Shown: positions 33,300-44,442 of the stretch, piece by piece
How the letters are laid out: each line of letters begins with the position of its first letter
Position numbering within the stretch: position 1 is the stretch's first letter
Assembly (NCBI GenBank): GCA_025201345.1
Contig: JAIXMG010000034.1
Coordinates: forward strand, 62,001-126,000
Direction of reading: 5' to 3'
From: Thamnidium elegans
Lineage: Eukaryota > Mucoromycota > Mucoromycetes > Mucorales > Mucoraceae
Length of the DNA stretch: 64,000 nucleotides
The notes under the pieces: generated by a model
Database searches by the model: none
What the model saw: only the letters and a program-made list of their open reading frames with translations
What the model was told of the DNA's origin: nothing
Translations under genes and position numbers: made by a program

Positions 33300-33484
33300 G
33301 ATTTGAATTTAAACCTATTTAATTGGTACGTCTGGCCTCATATCTCATGCAGAAATAATTTGACAGTCACAAAAATTATACCAAAAGTTGCGGAAAATTA
33401 CATTCTATCGTTCCACCAAATTTCAAGTTTCTACTATTACCCAGTCACCACCAATCAACAAGAGTCCCTATCTTAAAGGGTACC
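33300..33484. repeat. Right terminal inverted repeat of element C
   Basis: Matches 3838-4022 of A and, inverted, the arm end at 29390-29579. Confidence 0.8.
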
Positions 33485-34146
33485 CTAGTCACATGACATA
33501 CTTGAAATAAGCCCAGAAATCGTCTATATGGATATCTTGCCAAAATAAGTGAGTTTTGATGTTACGATTTCGTCAAATAAATCGTAAACCGTGGGAGATC
33601 GATCGAATACTTGTATAAGCCGTCTTTTTATATGGGAATGAGAAATATTTATGTTACAAATGTTTTTTTGATTTCAATGTATATTAAAATAATTATAAAA
33701 ACAAGCTTCGCTACTTTTATTTATTTTAATTACATATCATCAAAAACCATAAATACACAAATAAAAAATAAAGTAAAAATTACATTTTATTTTCAATTTT
33801 ATCTATATATTTATTTATATTCGAAATATAAATGTTTCTCAATAGTGGTTCTTGACTAGAAATAATTATTGCTGTTAATTAGTGAGAAATGTTTCTGTTT
33901 ATATTTTATATAATATATAATTTTAATTACTTGTTATTAAATTTAATTCTTATATTCAATTGTTTTGTTACATTTAAATAATATAATATAATTAATATTC
34001 TTGAACAAAGTCGTAAGTTTGAACTTACTACGTGCTTTTTATTTAATTTTGAAAGAAAAAAATTATCGCAAATTGGGGTTTCGTTCCGTTGCGAAATTGA
34101 AATAGAAAATGAAAAGAATGATACTATAATATTAGATCGTTTCTCA
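33485..34146. other. AT-rich stretch without a recognisable gene
   Basis: No supported ORF, RNA or repeat seen. A short inverted pair around ATTTCGTCAAATAAATCG lies at about 33565. Probably old element debris. Confidence 0.4.
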
Positions 34147-34446
34147 AAAGTTATATCAAAAAATAAAATAAAAGTAAAATTACTAGATAATTATCAGACT
34201 AAGAATAGATTGTTACTTTTATTAATGAAAAAGTGTGTGTCTTATATACATATTATGGGTTGAATAAGCGCTTATCATAATGTGAAACTTAGACAGTTTC
34301 AACAAGACATTAATGAATGAGCAATTTGGAATAATAAATATACTTTTCAGAAAGTCAATTACAATAACAGTGATGCGTATTATGTTTCTAATTGACTTCT
34401 TAACAAACGACGTACGATAGAGGCTTGTTGATTATAAATAGTAAGA
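34147..34446 (+). repeat. LTR fragment (547-bp family)
   Basis: Aligns with about 37921-38220 of the solo LTR at 37897-38443, from GTTATATCAAAAAATAAAAT to GGCTTGTTGATTATAAAT. Truncated at both ends. 34447-34644 holds nothing recognisable. Confidence 0.75.
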
Positions 34447-34644
34447 CTATAAACGAAAAAATTGAAATCAACCAAAAACTCTCAAAAATGATTTTGGCGG
34501 TATGTTACACGAAGGTTATACAAACTATGTTACACAAGAAAAATCGCCTTTTATAGTAATTTTTTAACCCTCTCAATTATTCCAGATCCAGCGGTGGCCA
34601 TATATTAGCTTTTAACCCAGTTTTTTCCGTGTGGTTAAAAATAA

Positions 34645-35668
34645 CTAATACTTTGTTTGTCCACCCTTGGCTTCAATCACCGCTTTTATACGTTTAGGCA
34701 TACTATCAATATACTTTTGGCAATCTGTTTCTGTAAGAGTATTCCACTCTTTATCACACCTTTCCCACAAGTCATGGATACCTTTAGCTCTTGTTTCATA
34801 AGAGCTGAGTTTCAGCTTAAGATGATGCCAAATATGCTCAATCGGGTTTAAGTCCGGGCTTTGAGCGGGCCAGTCTTCCAGAAGATGAACACCTTTGTCA
34901 TTTAACCACTTCATTGTTGATTTTGATTTGTGCTTTGGATCGTTATCTTGCTGAAAGTAGACATTGTTATACTGCAAATTATAGTAATCCATGGTATCGT
35001 TAAGGGAAGTGTCTAGTATATGTTGATAGTCTTCTGATTTTATTGTCCCATCAAATATCTGACAAGCGTAACCTGGCCCTTCGTAAGTGATACAGCCCCA
35101 TATCATTAAACTTCCACCACCATGCTTAACGGTAACATCAATATGATGTGGTTTTAGTTCATCGCCTGGTCTAGACCAATAGTACTTACAGCCATCGGAG
35201 CCCCAAATGTTAATTTTTGTCTCGTCTGAGAATATTACACGATGCCAATCATCACTTGTCCAATGCTCATGTCTTTTGGCCCACGCTAACCTAGCTGCTT
35301 TGTGTTTTTTCGACATGAACGGCTTTTTTTTTCTTTATGGCAGAAAAAAAATTAAGTGATTTGAGTACGTTAGCAGCAGTTTTTGCTGTTAAATTGTATC
35401 CCATCTCAAGGAGAGCCTTATGAACATCAGTAGCAGTGAGTAGTTCACCGTTTAAAACACTTCGACGCACTATATTCTTGCTGTAACTACTGACAATGCT
35501 TGGTCTTCCGCCTTGACTATGTGTTATATTGGGGTACCACCTGTTACTGTACTTTGAAATCACACCTTTTGAGATTCCCAAACTAGCAGAAATGTCTGAT
35601 ATAGACCTCCCTTGATTCACTTGAGCTTTCATGTTATTTAAGACATCTATAGGTAATGAGCGAGTCAT
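34645..35668 (-). pseudogene. Tc1-like transposase T3 (single frameshift in an A run)
   Basis: The N-terminal 115 residues (from ATG 35668) carry an HTH (GRSISDISASLGISKGVIS) and a GGRPSIV linker. After AIKKKK the frame is lost in a run of nine A; one base fewer continues as KPFMSKKHKAARLAWAK. The DDE part is complete: VIFSDETKINIWGSDG, VYFQQDNDPKHKS and SPDLNPIEHIW, ending GGQTKY. Except for this one break the whole transposase is open. Terminal repeats were not found by eye. Confidence 0.88.
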
Positions 35669-36385
35669 ATTTAGAAGAAAAGATACTATAGGAAAAAGAT
35701 AACGTTTTTTTAAAAAAAGCAGATTCTAAATATCGAAGTGGTTATTATGTAATTTGAGGTAGTTACGCATAGTTTTTTAGTGCGTGAATGTCAGTAATTG
35801 GGCTTGAACTATATTATACAATAATATCAGAGGATACCTACTAGTTACTGTGGACAGGATCGTAGTGTTCAAGAGTAGTCTATTATATCAAGTAAAGGGG
35901 GAAGTAAAAGAGTATACGAGATAATCGACAATGGGAAGAAAAGGGGAAGGGAAAAGGTGTGTATTTATATCTTTTTAGATATAACATGGGTTCGCATAAG
36001 ATGGAACATAGTCCCATCTTTATGGGGTACATGACTAAAACATGAGTCATCTTACGTGGCTGAAACATGAGTCACAATGCATGGGGTTGGTCTTGATTGG
36101 ATATGAGCTGCATGAATAGGAATAGTCTATTCATGGAACGTCGTAGAATGTCGTGGAATCTAATGGCCATGAGACTGGTCCATGACAGTGAGTCTAACAA
36201 GAACAGCCACAAATAGAATATTTTCTTTTTATTGGCTATGGAAAAAACTGTTCACGTAATGTTTTAATAAACAAAAGTCCACAAAAAATATTCCCATGTT
36301 TTATTTTGTCCCAAATTTAAGCAGTGTTTACTTGGGCGTTGAATAAACAAATGATATTGTTTTCGGACGGAAGTTTAAAGTATTT
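35669..36385. other. Non-coding, repeat-like stretch
   Basis: No gene supported. The part 35880-36200 has LTR-like character (short direct motifs such as CATGAGTCA twice near 36040 and 36066, TCATGGAACG-CGTAGAATG-CGTGGAATC) but no second copy in the window. Confidence 0.35.
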
Positions 36386-36390
36386 ACGTA

Positions 36391-36933
36391 TGTTGTACTT
36401 ACGTAGTATATTCAATGATACAAATTTATACATAATTTATACAAGTATATGTTCTCACATATTTCTTACATAAATTATACACAAATGTTGTATATTACAT
36501 ATATCTACTCAGACACCTTCTATTGTTCTCTTTTATCGATTATATAAGCATTAGACTGTTTTAATTCTTATCAAGGACAGATAACTGGTTCATAAATAAT
36601 GCCCCAATTACTTTGAATGAACAAGCCTCTATCCTGGATCTCTTATTTAGAAAAGCCAATTAGAAAGATAATAAGCATTGCCGCTGTTACAATTGACCTT
36701 CTAAAGAAACTATTTATATTTCCAAATTGCTCATCCACTATTAGATGGTTAACATTGTCCATGTTTCATATTAAGTGGATAAGCGCTTATTTAACTTATT
36801 TTGTATATAAGGCACACATTATTTCATTAATAAAAACAAAAACCCCTTTTTAAAGTCTGATAAATTCTACGTTTATTTTCTTTATTTTCTTTTTTTGATA
36901 TTTACTCTTATTAGCATAATCGTCAATATCACA
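36391..36933 (-). repeat. Solo LTR (547-bp family), TSD ACGTA
   Basis: 543 bp, plus-strand limits TGTTGTACTT...AATATCACA, flanked by ACGTA at 36386-36390 and 36934-36938. Inverse relative of 37897-38443. A perfect duplication without internal sequence marks it as a solo LTR. Confidence 0.9.
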
Positions 36934-37000
36934 ACGTATATATCTCTCGTTTCCCCAAGGTTTTTGCAACACGTGAACAGTTTTTTCCCCAACTGTATAT

Positions 37001-37545
37001 TTTCAACAAGATAAGGATCCGAAACATACTTCGAAGGCAACAAAGACCTGGTTAAATAAAAATAAATTTAATACCGATTGGACATATAGTTGGCCTTCTC
37101 AAAGCCCCGATTTAAATCCTATAGAACACATATGGCATCACTTAAAGTTAAAGTTAAGCTCTTACCCAACAAAGGCAGTAGGAGTACATGAATTGTGGGA
37201 AAGAGTTGAAGAACAATGGGCAACGTTTACAAAAGAAGATTGTCAAAGATATATAGATAGTATGCCTAAAAGAATAGAAGCTGTTATTAAGGCTAAAGGA
37301 GGTCCAACTAAATATTAAATATTTTAAATTTGACCCTGAAAAATGGTCCGGATGTATATATCATTTTTAAATAAAATTATTTTAACCACATATAATGTTT
37401 TTATCCCACCTTTTTACCTATTTGAAAGTAAACGGTTTCCCTCTTCTGTTGTATTTTATTTCAACTTAGTCCTATTCTTGGTTGTAGAGTTACAAGTACG
37501 AAGGTGAAAAAATATAAAACATCCGGACCATTTTTCCACCCACTG
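37001..37545 (+). pseudogene. Tc1-like element T4, 3' remnant
   Basis: From 37001 to 37318 the sequence encodes only the C-terminal third of a Tc1 transposase (FQQDKDPKHTSKATKTWL, SPDLNPIEHIWHH, ending GGPTKY), keeping the second D and the E. The right inverted repeat ends CCACCCACTG at 37545 followed by TA, and an inner copy of ATGGTCCGGATGT occurs at about 37345. The 5' two-thirds are gone. Closest in this window to T3. Confidence 0.88.
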
Positions 37546-37546
37546 T

Positions 37547-37677
37547 ATGTATATAAGGCACACACTTTTTCATTAATAAAAATAACAATCTATTCTTAGT
37601 CTGATAATTATCTAGTTATCTTACTTTTTTATTTTATTTTTTGATATAACTTTTATTTTATAACCGTTAATATCACA
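37547..37677 (-). repeat. LTR fragment (547-bp family, reverse)
   Basis: Complement of the first ~130 bp of the solo LTR at 37897; ends AATATCACA at 37677. T4 is inserted at its left side. Confidence 0.75.
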
Positions 37678-37682
37678 CTAAT

Positions 37683-38939
37683 GATTTTAAAGATTATTCT
37701 AAGGTTGTACCTACTTTATCTTTAATGAAAGCTGACACAAAAAAGATACAGGATAGACTTGCTTTTGCTCAAGAAGTAGCCATACCTCAAATTGCTAAGC
37801 TAATTAAAACTACTCAGGATAACGATCATGCTCGTTTCGAAAAAACACATCGCGTTTTGAAAGACATGTATCCTATTGGCAGTAAAGTTATGATTGTGTG
37901 ATATTAACGGTTATAAAATAAAAGTTATATCAAAAAATAAAATAAAAAAGTAAAATAACTAGATAATTATCAGACTAAGAATAGATTGTCATTTTTATTA
38001 ATGAAAAAGTGTGTGCCTTATATACATATTATGGGTTTAATAAGCGCTTATCATTAATGTGAAACTTGGACAGTTTCAACGAGACATTAATGAATGAGCA
38101 ATTTGGAAAGATAAATAGATTCTTTTAGAAGGTCAATTACAATAGCAGCAATGCGTATTATGTTTCTAATTGGCTTCTTTAACAAAAGACGTAAGATAGA
38201 GGCTTGTTGATTATAAATAATGTGACAATTATTTATGTAAACCAGTTATCTTCTGTTTGTCAAGAGTTTAAGCAGTCTTCTAGTTTTATGATCAAAGCGA
38301 TAGAACAATAGAATATATCTGAGATTAATTTGTAAATAAATACTGTGATTTGTGTATAGCTTATGTAAGTGACATATGAGGATATGACTTGTATAAGTAT
38401 ATATAAATTAGTATTTATTGAAATATAATACGTAGATATAACAGATTGTTAATGTGCACCGTCAATCAAAATTAGAAGAAAGATATTCTGGTCCTTTTAC
38501 CATTAAAGGATATACAAAGAATAAATCTTATATCTTAGTGGATCGATTAGATAATCTTTTAAGCCGTGATGTTCCTACGCAACAGATTAAATTGATTCAA
38601 TCTAGTGCTGCTTCTCAAAATACGGTTACAGACCAACATTATGAGGTACAAGCTGTTATCGCACATAGAGGTGGACCCATTGATTATGAATACCTTGTCC
38701 ATTGGTTAGGATACAATGATGAGGCTGATCATACATGGCAAACAGCATCCGATTTTGATTCTACGTTACACATAGAACTTTATTGGCAACGTAGAAACGG
38801 CAATAATACAAAGGCTGCCCCTTTAGCCAACACTGTCAACAACACTATTCGTAAAAAGGCAAATCGCGATAAACATTCTAACAAGAATGTTAAAATTATT
38901 ACACGATCTCAAAGACTTCTGGATGCAGAGCAGCAATAG
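37683..38939 (+). pseudogene. Chromovirus integrase C-terminus with chromodomain, split by a solo LTR
   Basis: 37683-37896 encodes the region after the integrase core (DFKDYSKVVPTLSLMKADTK ... YPIGSKVMI). A solo LTR (37897-38443) intervenes. The frame resumes at 38449 as VNVHRQSKLEERYSGPF, an integrase C-terminal module, then a chromodomain (YEVQAVIAHRGGPIDYEYLV-HWLGYNDEADHTWQTASDF), with a basic tail to the stop at 38939. Removing the LTR and one GATTG joins the frame exactly. Chromodomains guide insertion to marked chromatin in chromoviruses. The rest of pol is missing. This is a third gypsy lineage in the window; G1 and G2 lack a chromodomain. Confidence 0.9.
37897..38443 (+). repeat. Solo LTR (547-bp family), TSD GATTG
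   Basis: TGTGATATTAACGG...GATATAACA, flanked by GATTG at 37892-37896 and 38444-38448. Confidence 0.93.
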
Positions 38940-39476
38940 AATCTTTAAATATATGCATGAACCTTTTCCCTAAATATTTTTTCTGTCTTATAAGGTTTTT
39001 TAAGGGTTTTTAACGGTCTCACTATATGCAATTATTATGATCACTTATTTTTAGTTTAATTGATACCTATATGAAATATACAATAGAAAATAAGTCCTTT
39101 AAAGTATTGATAAAAGTCTTAATTGTGATTGTTTTTATTTTAGATGAAAAAGAAGGATGTATTTATACTAAAGGGGTTATACAATTAGCCATTCTAATTG
39201 TAGAGTAAGAAAAGTCAGTTTTAAATATCATAAGGATTATGGTTAATCCTTATTGATAATCCGATTGGTTTAAGCATTTATGCGCATTGTGTTTAATTGG
39301 TAGTTCTTATTATTAAATGGCAGTTGCCCTGTCATTGATAATAATAGTGGATGATTGTTTAGGATAATTCTATATTGTATTATTAATCGTCGATGATTAA
39401 TAATGTTTAGTTTTGATGTGCTATATCGTAATAATAACGAAGATGAAGGGGGATATATAGTCTGTATATATCAGAT
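38940..39476. other. Non-coding stretch between integrase and gag-like fragments
   Basis: No gene. It may hold the 3' UTR of the chromovirus and an unrecognised LTR; a purine tract GAAGATGAAGGGGGA lies at 39439-39453. Confidence 0.35.
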
Positions 39477-39860
39477 ATGGTGAATCCTGAAAGTAGACAA
39501 GCCTTGCTGCATTTAATACAACATCAGAAAGAAGAAGGTTTGAAGATTGAGTCCATGACTGCACAGAACGACAAGAAATTGGAATCGGGACGTAACTACA
39601 TTGAAGAAGAATTGGCTGCCTTAATGGAGAGACATCCAGATGAATTCCGTCAAAGAACTCGTAGACATAACTGGCCTACTCTTATGGATTGTCAAACTTT
39701 AAGGTTGAAGCAAGACTTGGTAAACTTCATTACTAACCCTAATGTTAGTAACGTACAGGATGATAACAATGAGTCAGCTACTATTTCTGAGCTGCGACAA
39801 ATGATTTTAAGTCTTCAAAATGAGCTTCGACGAGTCAAGTTACACCAAGGCGAGAAATAG
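39477..39860 (+). CDS. Gag-like N-terminal ORF (127 aa)
   Basis: 127 residues, Gln/Glu/Arg-rich, with a C-terminal coiled-coil stretch (ATISELRQMILSLQNELRRV). Its last residues (QGEK and stop) come from the inverted-repeat element starting at 39849. A Gag-type segment resumes at 41343 on the far side of that element, so this is probably the first part of a gag gene split by the insertion. No domain is recognised with certainty. Confidence 0.45.
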   Translation: MVNPESRQALLHLIQHQKEEGLKIESMTAQNDKKLESGRNYIEEELAALMERHPDEFRQRTRRHNWPTLMDCQTLRLKQDLVNFITNPNVSNVQDDNNESATISELRQMILSLQNELRRVKLHQGEK

Positions 39861-41342
39861 CGCTAAATTTAGCGCTGTTGCTAAGCACTGGTGCTTGGTT
39901 TAGCGCTAGCGCTTCAGTTACGACTGATGCTTGGTCTAGCGCTAGCGCTAGATTAAGCGTTGGCGCACATTTAAAAAAAACAGCATTACGACGGTATGGA
40001 ATTAATCAGGTCATGGTATAAAATATTTATTCAATAATATAATAATTATAGCACATTTTGTAATAAATATTTATATATTCAGGTGTATAAAAAAAAAGCG
40101 AGCATTTTTATTATTTATTTATATGTGGATGTATATATTAAGAAATGGAAGAGTATATGTGTATATTATAGTTTGTTATTATATTTTGATACGGACAATA
40201 ATAAAAAAAAGAAAAAAAAAAGGGAATGGACACTTGTGGAATAAGACAATACCTATAAAAAAAAAGAGTCAGAATAAGCTATTATTAAGTTTGAATCAAA
40301 TGAAATAATTACCTTTTAGCAAAATTTATTAAAGTAAACACCCTTTAAGCAAGCAGTAATAAAAATAATAGAATATTAGATATATGAAGTTGTCTTCATA
40401 ATTTATACTTAATAGCATTACCTGATTTCAAAGAATGAGATGAGTTACAACATGGCGAAAACCTATATAAGTAAAGTTCAAAAGAACTCTTATTTTATTT
40501 TATTAAGAAAAATTGATAAAAGAAAAAAAAATAAAAGGAAAGGAAAAGCAATTAAAAAAAGGAAATATTTATACTAAAAAAAAAACGAATCCCCAGTATT
40601 ATTAATCTGACATTATTTCAACTGTTGGTTTAATTCAAAAGACTGACTTGATAAATAAACAAGTTGGGTCGTCTAATTGGTACTATGTCATTTTGTCTTC
40701 GACAGCTTTCGATCAAGACATGTTCAAAAAATGCCAGCAAGATAAACAACTTGTAATAGTAGTGTAAATTATTTCGTCTGTCTTAAAAAAAAAAAGGATA
40801 TATTTTTGACTTTTAAAAAAAGGAGCTTCTACTTCGATAGTGATTTGCAAATTATTACGAGATAGGCTTATTATAAAAAATCCAGTATATGTACAATAAA
40901 TTAGAATTACATCTTTATTATTTACCATATTTTATAGAGCTAGCAGTAGGGTCTTTTTTTATTGTTGTAACTAACGGTCGTAATATTCATTTAAAAAAGT
41001 AAAATAGTTATAAAGTAGTTGAATAGAGTGAAGCTTGAAAAAAAAAAGCATAGTTTATAAAGTCTTTTATTAAGCGGAAGATAAAATAACAATATGTCAA
41101 ATGGCTCATAAAAAAAAAAAAAATCCAGCGCTAAATTTAGCGCTAGCGCTTCACCAAGCGTTGAAATGGTTTTTTTTTTTTTTTTTTTGTGAAAAAAAGC
41201 TAACCCTGGGCTTGAAAAGATGGGGTTCCAATTTCCAGTGATTATTTTTTTTTCACCTGCTTAAAATTAGCGCTAGTGCTTCCCCAAGCATCCCAGTGCT
41301 TGTACAAGCACCAGTGCTTAAGATTTAGCGCTATTTCTCGCC
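39849..41342. mobile_element. Non-autonomous inverted-repeat element with AGCGCT subterminal repeats
   Basis: The two ends are inverse copies: GGCGAGAAATAGCGCTAAAT inwards from 39849 and from 41342. Behind each end lie clustered copies of the palindrome AGCGCT and relatives (TAGCGCTAGCGCT, AGTGCT, AAGCGTTG) at 39857-39970, 41128-41160 and 41266-41336. The middle is AT-rich, with no transposase or other gene. The similarity of the ends continues weakly outward (ACACCA on both arms), so the exact limit and target duplication are uncertain. Clustered short subterminal repeats of this sort are transposase-binding arrays in several DNA transposon superfamilies. Confidence 0.6.
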
Positions 41343-41657
41343 GTGGTGTTAACTGAAGACACGGGAAGAAAGTCTACCTCGTTGGTAATTTCTTCTGACA
41401 AGAATGAAGAATCCGCTTTTCTGGGAGAAGACTCACTTTCTAAGGAAGAAATTCGTGAAAGGCGTAAACGTGTGCATATCCCGTCGTTTTCGCAAGGATC
41501 CACAAGACAGGCTAAAGACTGGTTGACAGAGTATAAGAATGTCTGTCACCACATCAGGTTTTCCGAAAAGGAACGGTTAGATGATTTACAAATCCGGTTT
41601 AAGGGACAAGCCCTTTCTTGGTCACCTAGGCTGAAAAAATTCTTTTCATCCGCTTAA
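41343..41657 (+). pseudogene. Gag-like fragment
   Basis: About 95 residues of Gag character (TRQAKDWLTEYKNVCHHIRF, LQIRFKGQALSW), resembling the start of the retrotransposon Gag fold. No clear start (frame opens at the edge of the inverted-repeat element), and similarity stops at about 41630, where a different AT-rich sequence begins. Probably continuous in origin with 39477-39848. Confidence 0.55.
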
Positions 41658-41892
41658 ATTGAGTAAACAGTTAATGGATTCGCGCGACCATTTTTTTTTA
41701 AGCGGATGAAGCGGATGAGGCAAATCGGAGTAAACAGGGCGAACAGGGCGGATGGAGCATTTAAAAGGTGTTGCTTTTTTTTTTTAGAAATAGAATGCTT
41801 TTTTAAATAGTACGATGGCCGTATAATATTAGGATTTAGAAACGGTTTTATTATAAAAGTTTTAAAATAAATAAATATGTAATATGAATGCT
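41658..41892. other. Short repeat-like stretch
   Basis: Contains tandem GCGGATGA units (AAGCGGATGAAGCGGATGAG) and AACAGGGCG twice (41736-41754). No gene. Confidence 0.4.
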
Positions 41893-42439
41893 TGTGATAT
41901 TGACGGTTATAAAATAAAAGTAAATATCAAAATACAAAAAATAAAATATAATAACAGAAAATTATCAGACTTTAAAAAGGTAATGGTTTTTATTATAAGA
42001 AAATGTGTGTGCCTTATATACATATTGGATTTAAATAGACGTTTATCATAAGATGTGAAACTTAGACAGTATTAGCAAGCCATTCAAATATGAGCAATTT
42101 GAATATAGAAATAGTTTCTTCAGAAGGTTAATTATAATAGCAGCGATGCCTATTATCTTTCTAATTGGCTTCACGGCTAAATAATAACAGATAGAGGCTT
42201 GTGGATTATAAATGATGTGACAATTATTTATGTAAACCAGTTATCTTAGCTATTCAATTAGTATTAACAGTCTTTAATAAATTTATATTCAATCGATAGA
42301 ACGCTAAGAGGTATCTGAGTCATATAAGTAGAAATAGTCTAATTGTATATATATTATGTAAGTGACTATATGAGAATATGAGTACTTGTATAATCTATGT
42401 CTAATTCGATATTGTTACATATATTACGTAGATACAACA
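41893..42439 (+). repeat. LTR (547-bp family)
   Basis: TGTGATATTGACGG...GATACAACA, diverged from 37897-38443. The flanks (ATGCT, CACAT) do not match, so it is either half of a rearranged element or an old insertion. Confidence 0.8.
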
Positions 42440-42716
42440 CACATCATTTCTATAACCAGATATGTTATTATGATCAGTCTATAATCAGACATGTTATTAT
42501 GATCAATCCATATAAATTGTGCTCATCCATAAAAGGGTTATGTATCGTATATGAACCCATTTAGCTTTTAATTATACATTTTCATTTATTTCTAAGGTCT
42601 ATAAAAAGGCTCTTAATTTCCATCAATAAACAACAACCTTTTTCTGTCTGATAAAACTTTCTGTTCTTTTTTTATTTTTTCTTTTATTTTTTGATATTTT
42701 ATCGTTAAATATCACA
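42440..42716 (-). repeat. Truncated, diverged LTR of the same family, reverse
   Basis: Ends TCGTTAAATATCACA, the inverse of the family start, and shares the TCTGATAAAACTTTCTG and AATAAACAACAACC regions loosely. It stands head-to-head with 41893-42439. Confidence 0.6.
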
Positions 42717-42782
42717 ACCAGAAGCGACCTCACTTAAACGAGCAGGGGTAATTGTGTCTTCACTTGAATTGCTTTGAGCCAT
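42717..42782 (-). pseudogene. Gag start fragment cut by LTR
   Basis: From ATG 42782 the minus strand reads MAQSNSSEDTITPARLSEVA, then meets the LTR at 42716. It looks like the first exon-like piece of a retroelement gag. Too short for a family call. Confidence 0.4.
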
Positions 42783-43100
42783 AGTAGCTACTCCACCAAT
42801 GTAATATGCCTAGACTTGAGTTTGAATTGAGACGTTTCTTATTGGATAAGAAACAAAGTAAGATAATAATAATAAATATAAAGAATAGAATGATATTTTA
42901 TTGTTAAAATATATTGGGATATTTATACTAAATGGATATTCGCTTGGGATAGTATATATGGAAAATAAATGATATGTCTAATTATAACAAAAGGGCTTTG
43001 CTTGTAGAATACCAATAATACGAGAAATAAACTTGCACCAATAAGAATATAGAATTATATTCTATATTCTTTAACCAATCAGAAATAGCACAGCCTATTA

Positions 43101-43276
43101 CATGATCGTTACACTTAGATTTGACCTAGTGACTTTTATAGCCTGAGGATTTTGGTTTCTAGATCCTGTGCTTTTTTTATATATAAGGTTCATTTTGATA
43201 CCTAACGCTTGTTATGTTTTATAATCGATGGTTCATCGATTATTATATATTCTATTTGATGTGTGATTTTACCACA
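43101..43276 (+). repeat. LTR part of the family found solo at 9222-9572
   Basis: Close match, inverse in the window, to 9222-9400, ending GATTTTACCACA at 43276. The preceding 42783-43100 is probably the rest of a diverged copy but does not align well. Confidence 0.7.
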
Positions 43277-44442
43277 AACCGGAAGTTTTTTTATTTATTA
43301 TTGCTCATTCCAAATAAGAACTTACATTAGAGATGGGTACAACATGAGTATAAGATATACAACCTAGTTTAAATAAAATTAGAGGGTGAATATGGAGAAA
43401 GAAAAAGTATGTTATCGATTGCCTAGAGGAAACAGTTCATGTTTGTCTATTTTAAAAAAAAATTAGAATAGTGTACACAAGAATAATAGGCTTAATCGTT
43501 AATATATGGTATTATTATTATACATACAAAGAGAGATTAAAAAAAGATTTATTATTATTAAAAAAAAAGAAGTGGAAGAAAGAAGTAAAGAAATAGAAAA
43601 AAAAGTGAGCAAAAAAGAGAAAGAAAAAGAAAAAACGAAAAGAAAAAGAATTTATACATAAAAGCATTCAAAAGCAACCACTTCAGCATTTTTCTATACT
43701 AAAAGCCTTGATTCCTCGACTAATGTATTGACCAAAATTGGCATCAACATCTTTATGTTAACTTTGGTAGCATTACTATTCTTTTTATTTAGTCTTTAAC
43801 ACCTTGTTTATTATAAAGTAAAAAAAAGACGTTACCACCTTCCACTTATTGCACTGATCGATAATATAAAAAAAAACCAGCAAGAGGTAGAAGGCAGAGT
43901 GATAGTAAACAGAGGTCAAAATTACGGTAAATATATATTTACCAACTGTTGTAGTGTAAATGGAATTTTTTTTTTAAAAAAATAAATTTACTACAAAAAT
44001 AAAATAAAATAATCTTACTGCTAGTATACAGCTCGTATGAAAATAACTTGACCCAATACAATATAAAAAACTCGACGAGATATATAACTTTAAATGTTCA
44101 TGACAATAGAAAATCAGGTTTTTTTTATTCACTAGACTTATATGAACTTTTTTTTTCTTGAACGGATTTACTTTCCTTGAGTGGATTTATTTTATCCGTG
44201 AGTATTCACTGTTTTCGAGCGAGTATCCACTGGTTTTGAACGAGATCGTTCTTTTGAGGGAATATTTGCTCTGTTAACGAATAAATAAATAAAAAAAGAA
44301 TGGATTTCAAAAAAAAATCGCTTTATCCATCGTAAACGGAGTAAATATATAAAAACACAGCGGATACTCGCTCAAAAACAGTAAATGAACGCTGATAGAT
44401 AAACAGTTACTTAAAATTCAACGACTGTTCGTTGTGGAACGA
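43277..44442. other. AT-rich non-coding stretch
   Basis: No gene. An imperfect inverted pair GAGCGAGTATCCACTG (44218-44233) and CAGCGGATACTCGCTC (44357-44372) could be the end of a small inverted-repeat element. Confidence 0.35.

Larger units (their letters stand above)
29058..33484 (-). mobile_element. Merlin/ISXO2-like DNA transposon, copy C, with inverted left arm
   Basis: The body (29580-33484) is about 99% identical to copy A by eye. The left arm (29058-29579, 522 bp) is present but inverted: compared with A it is joined backwards, with ATTTGGTG against B at one side and the element tip TTATTAGCC against CACCAAAT of the body at the other. The right tip is GGTACC at 33479-33484, with CTAGTCAC outside. 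Positions 31640-32913 are non-coding. Confidence 0.9.
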
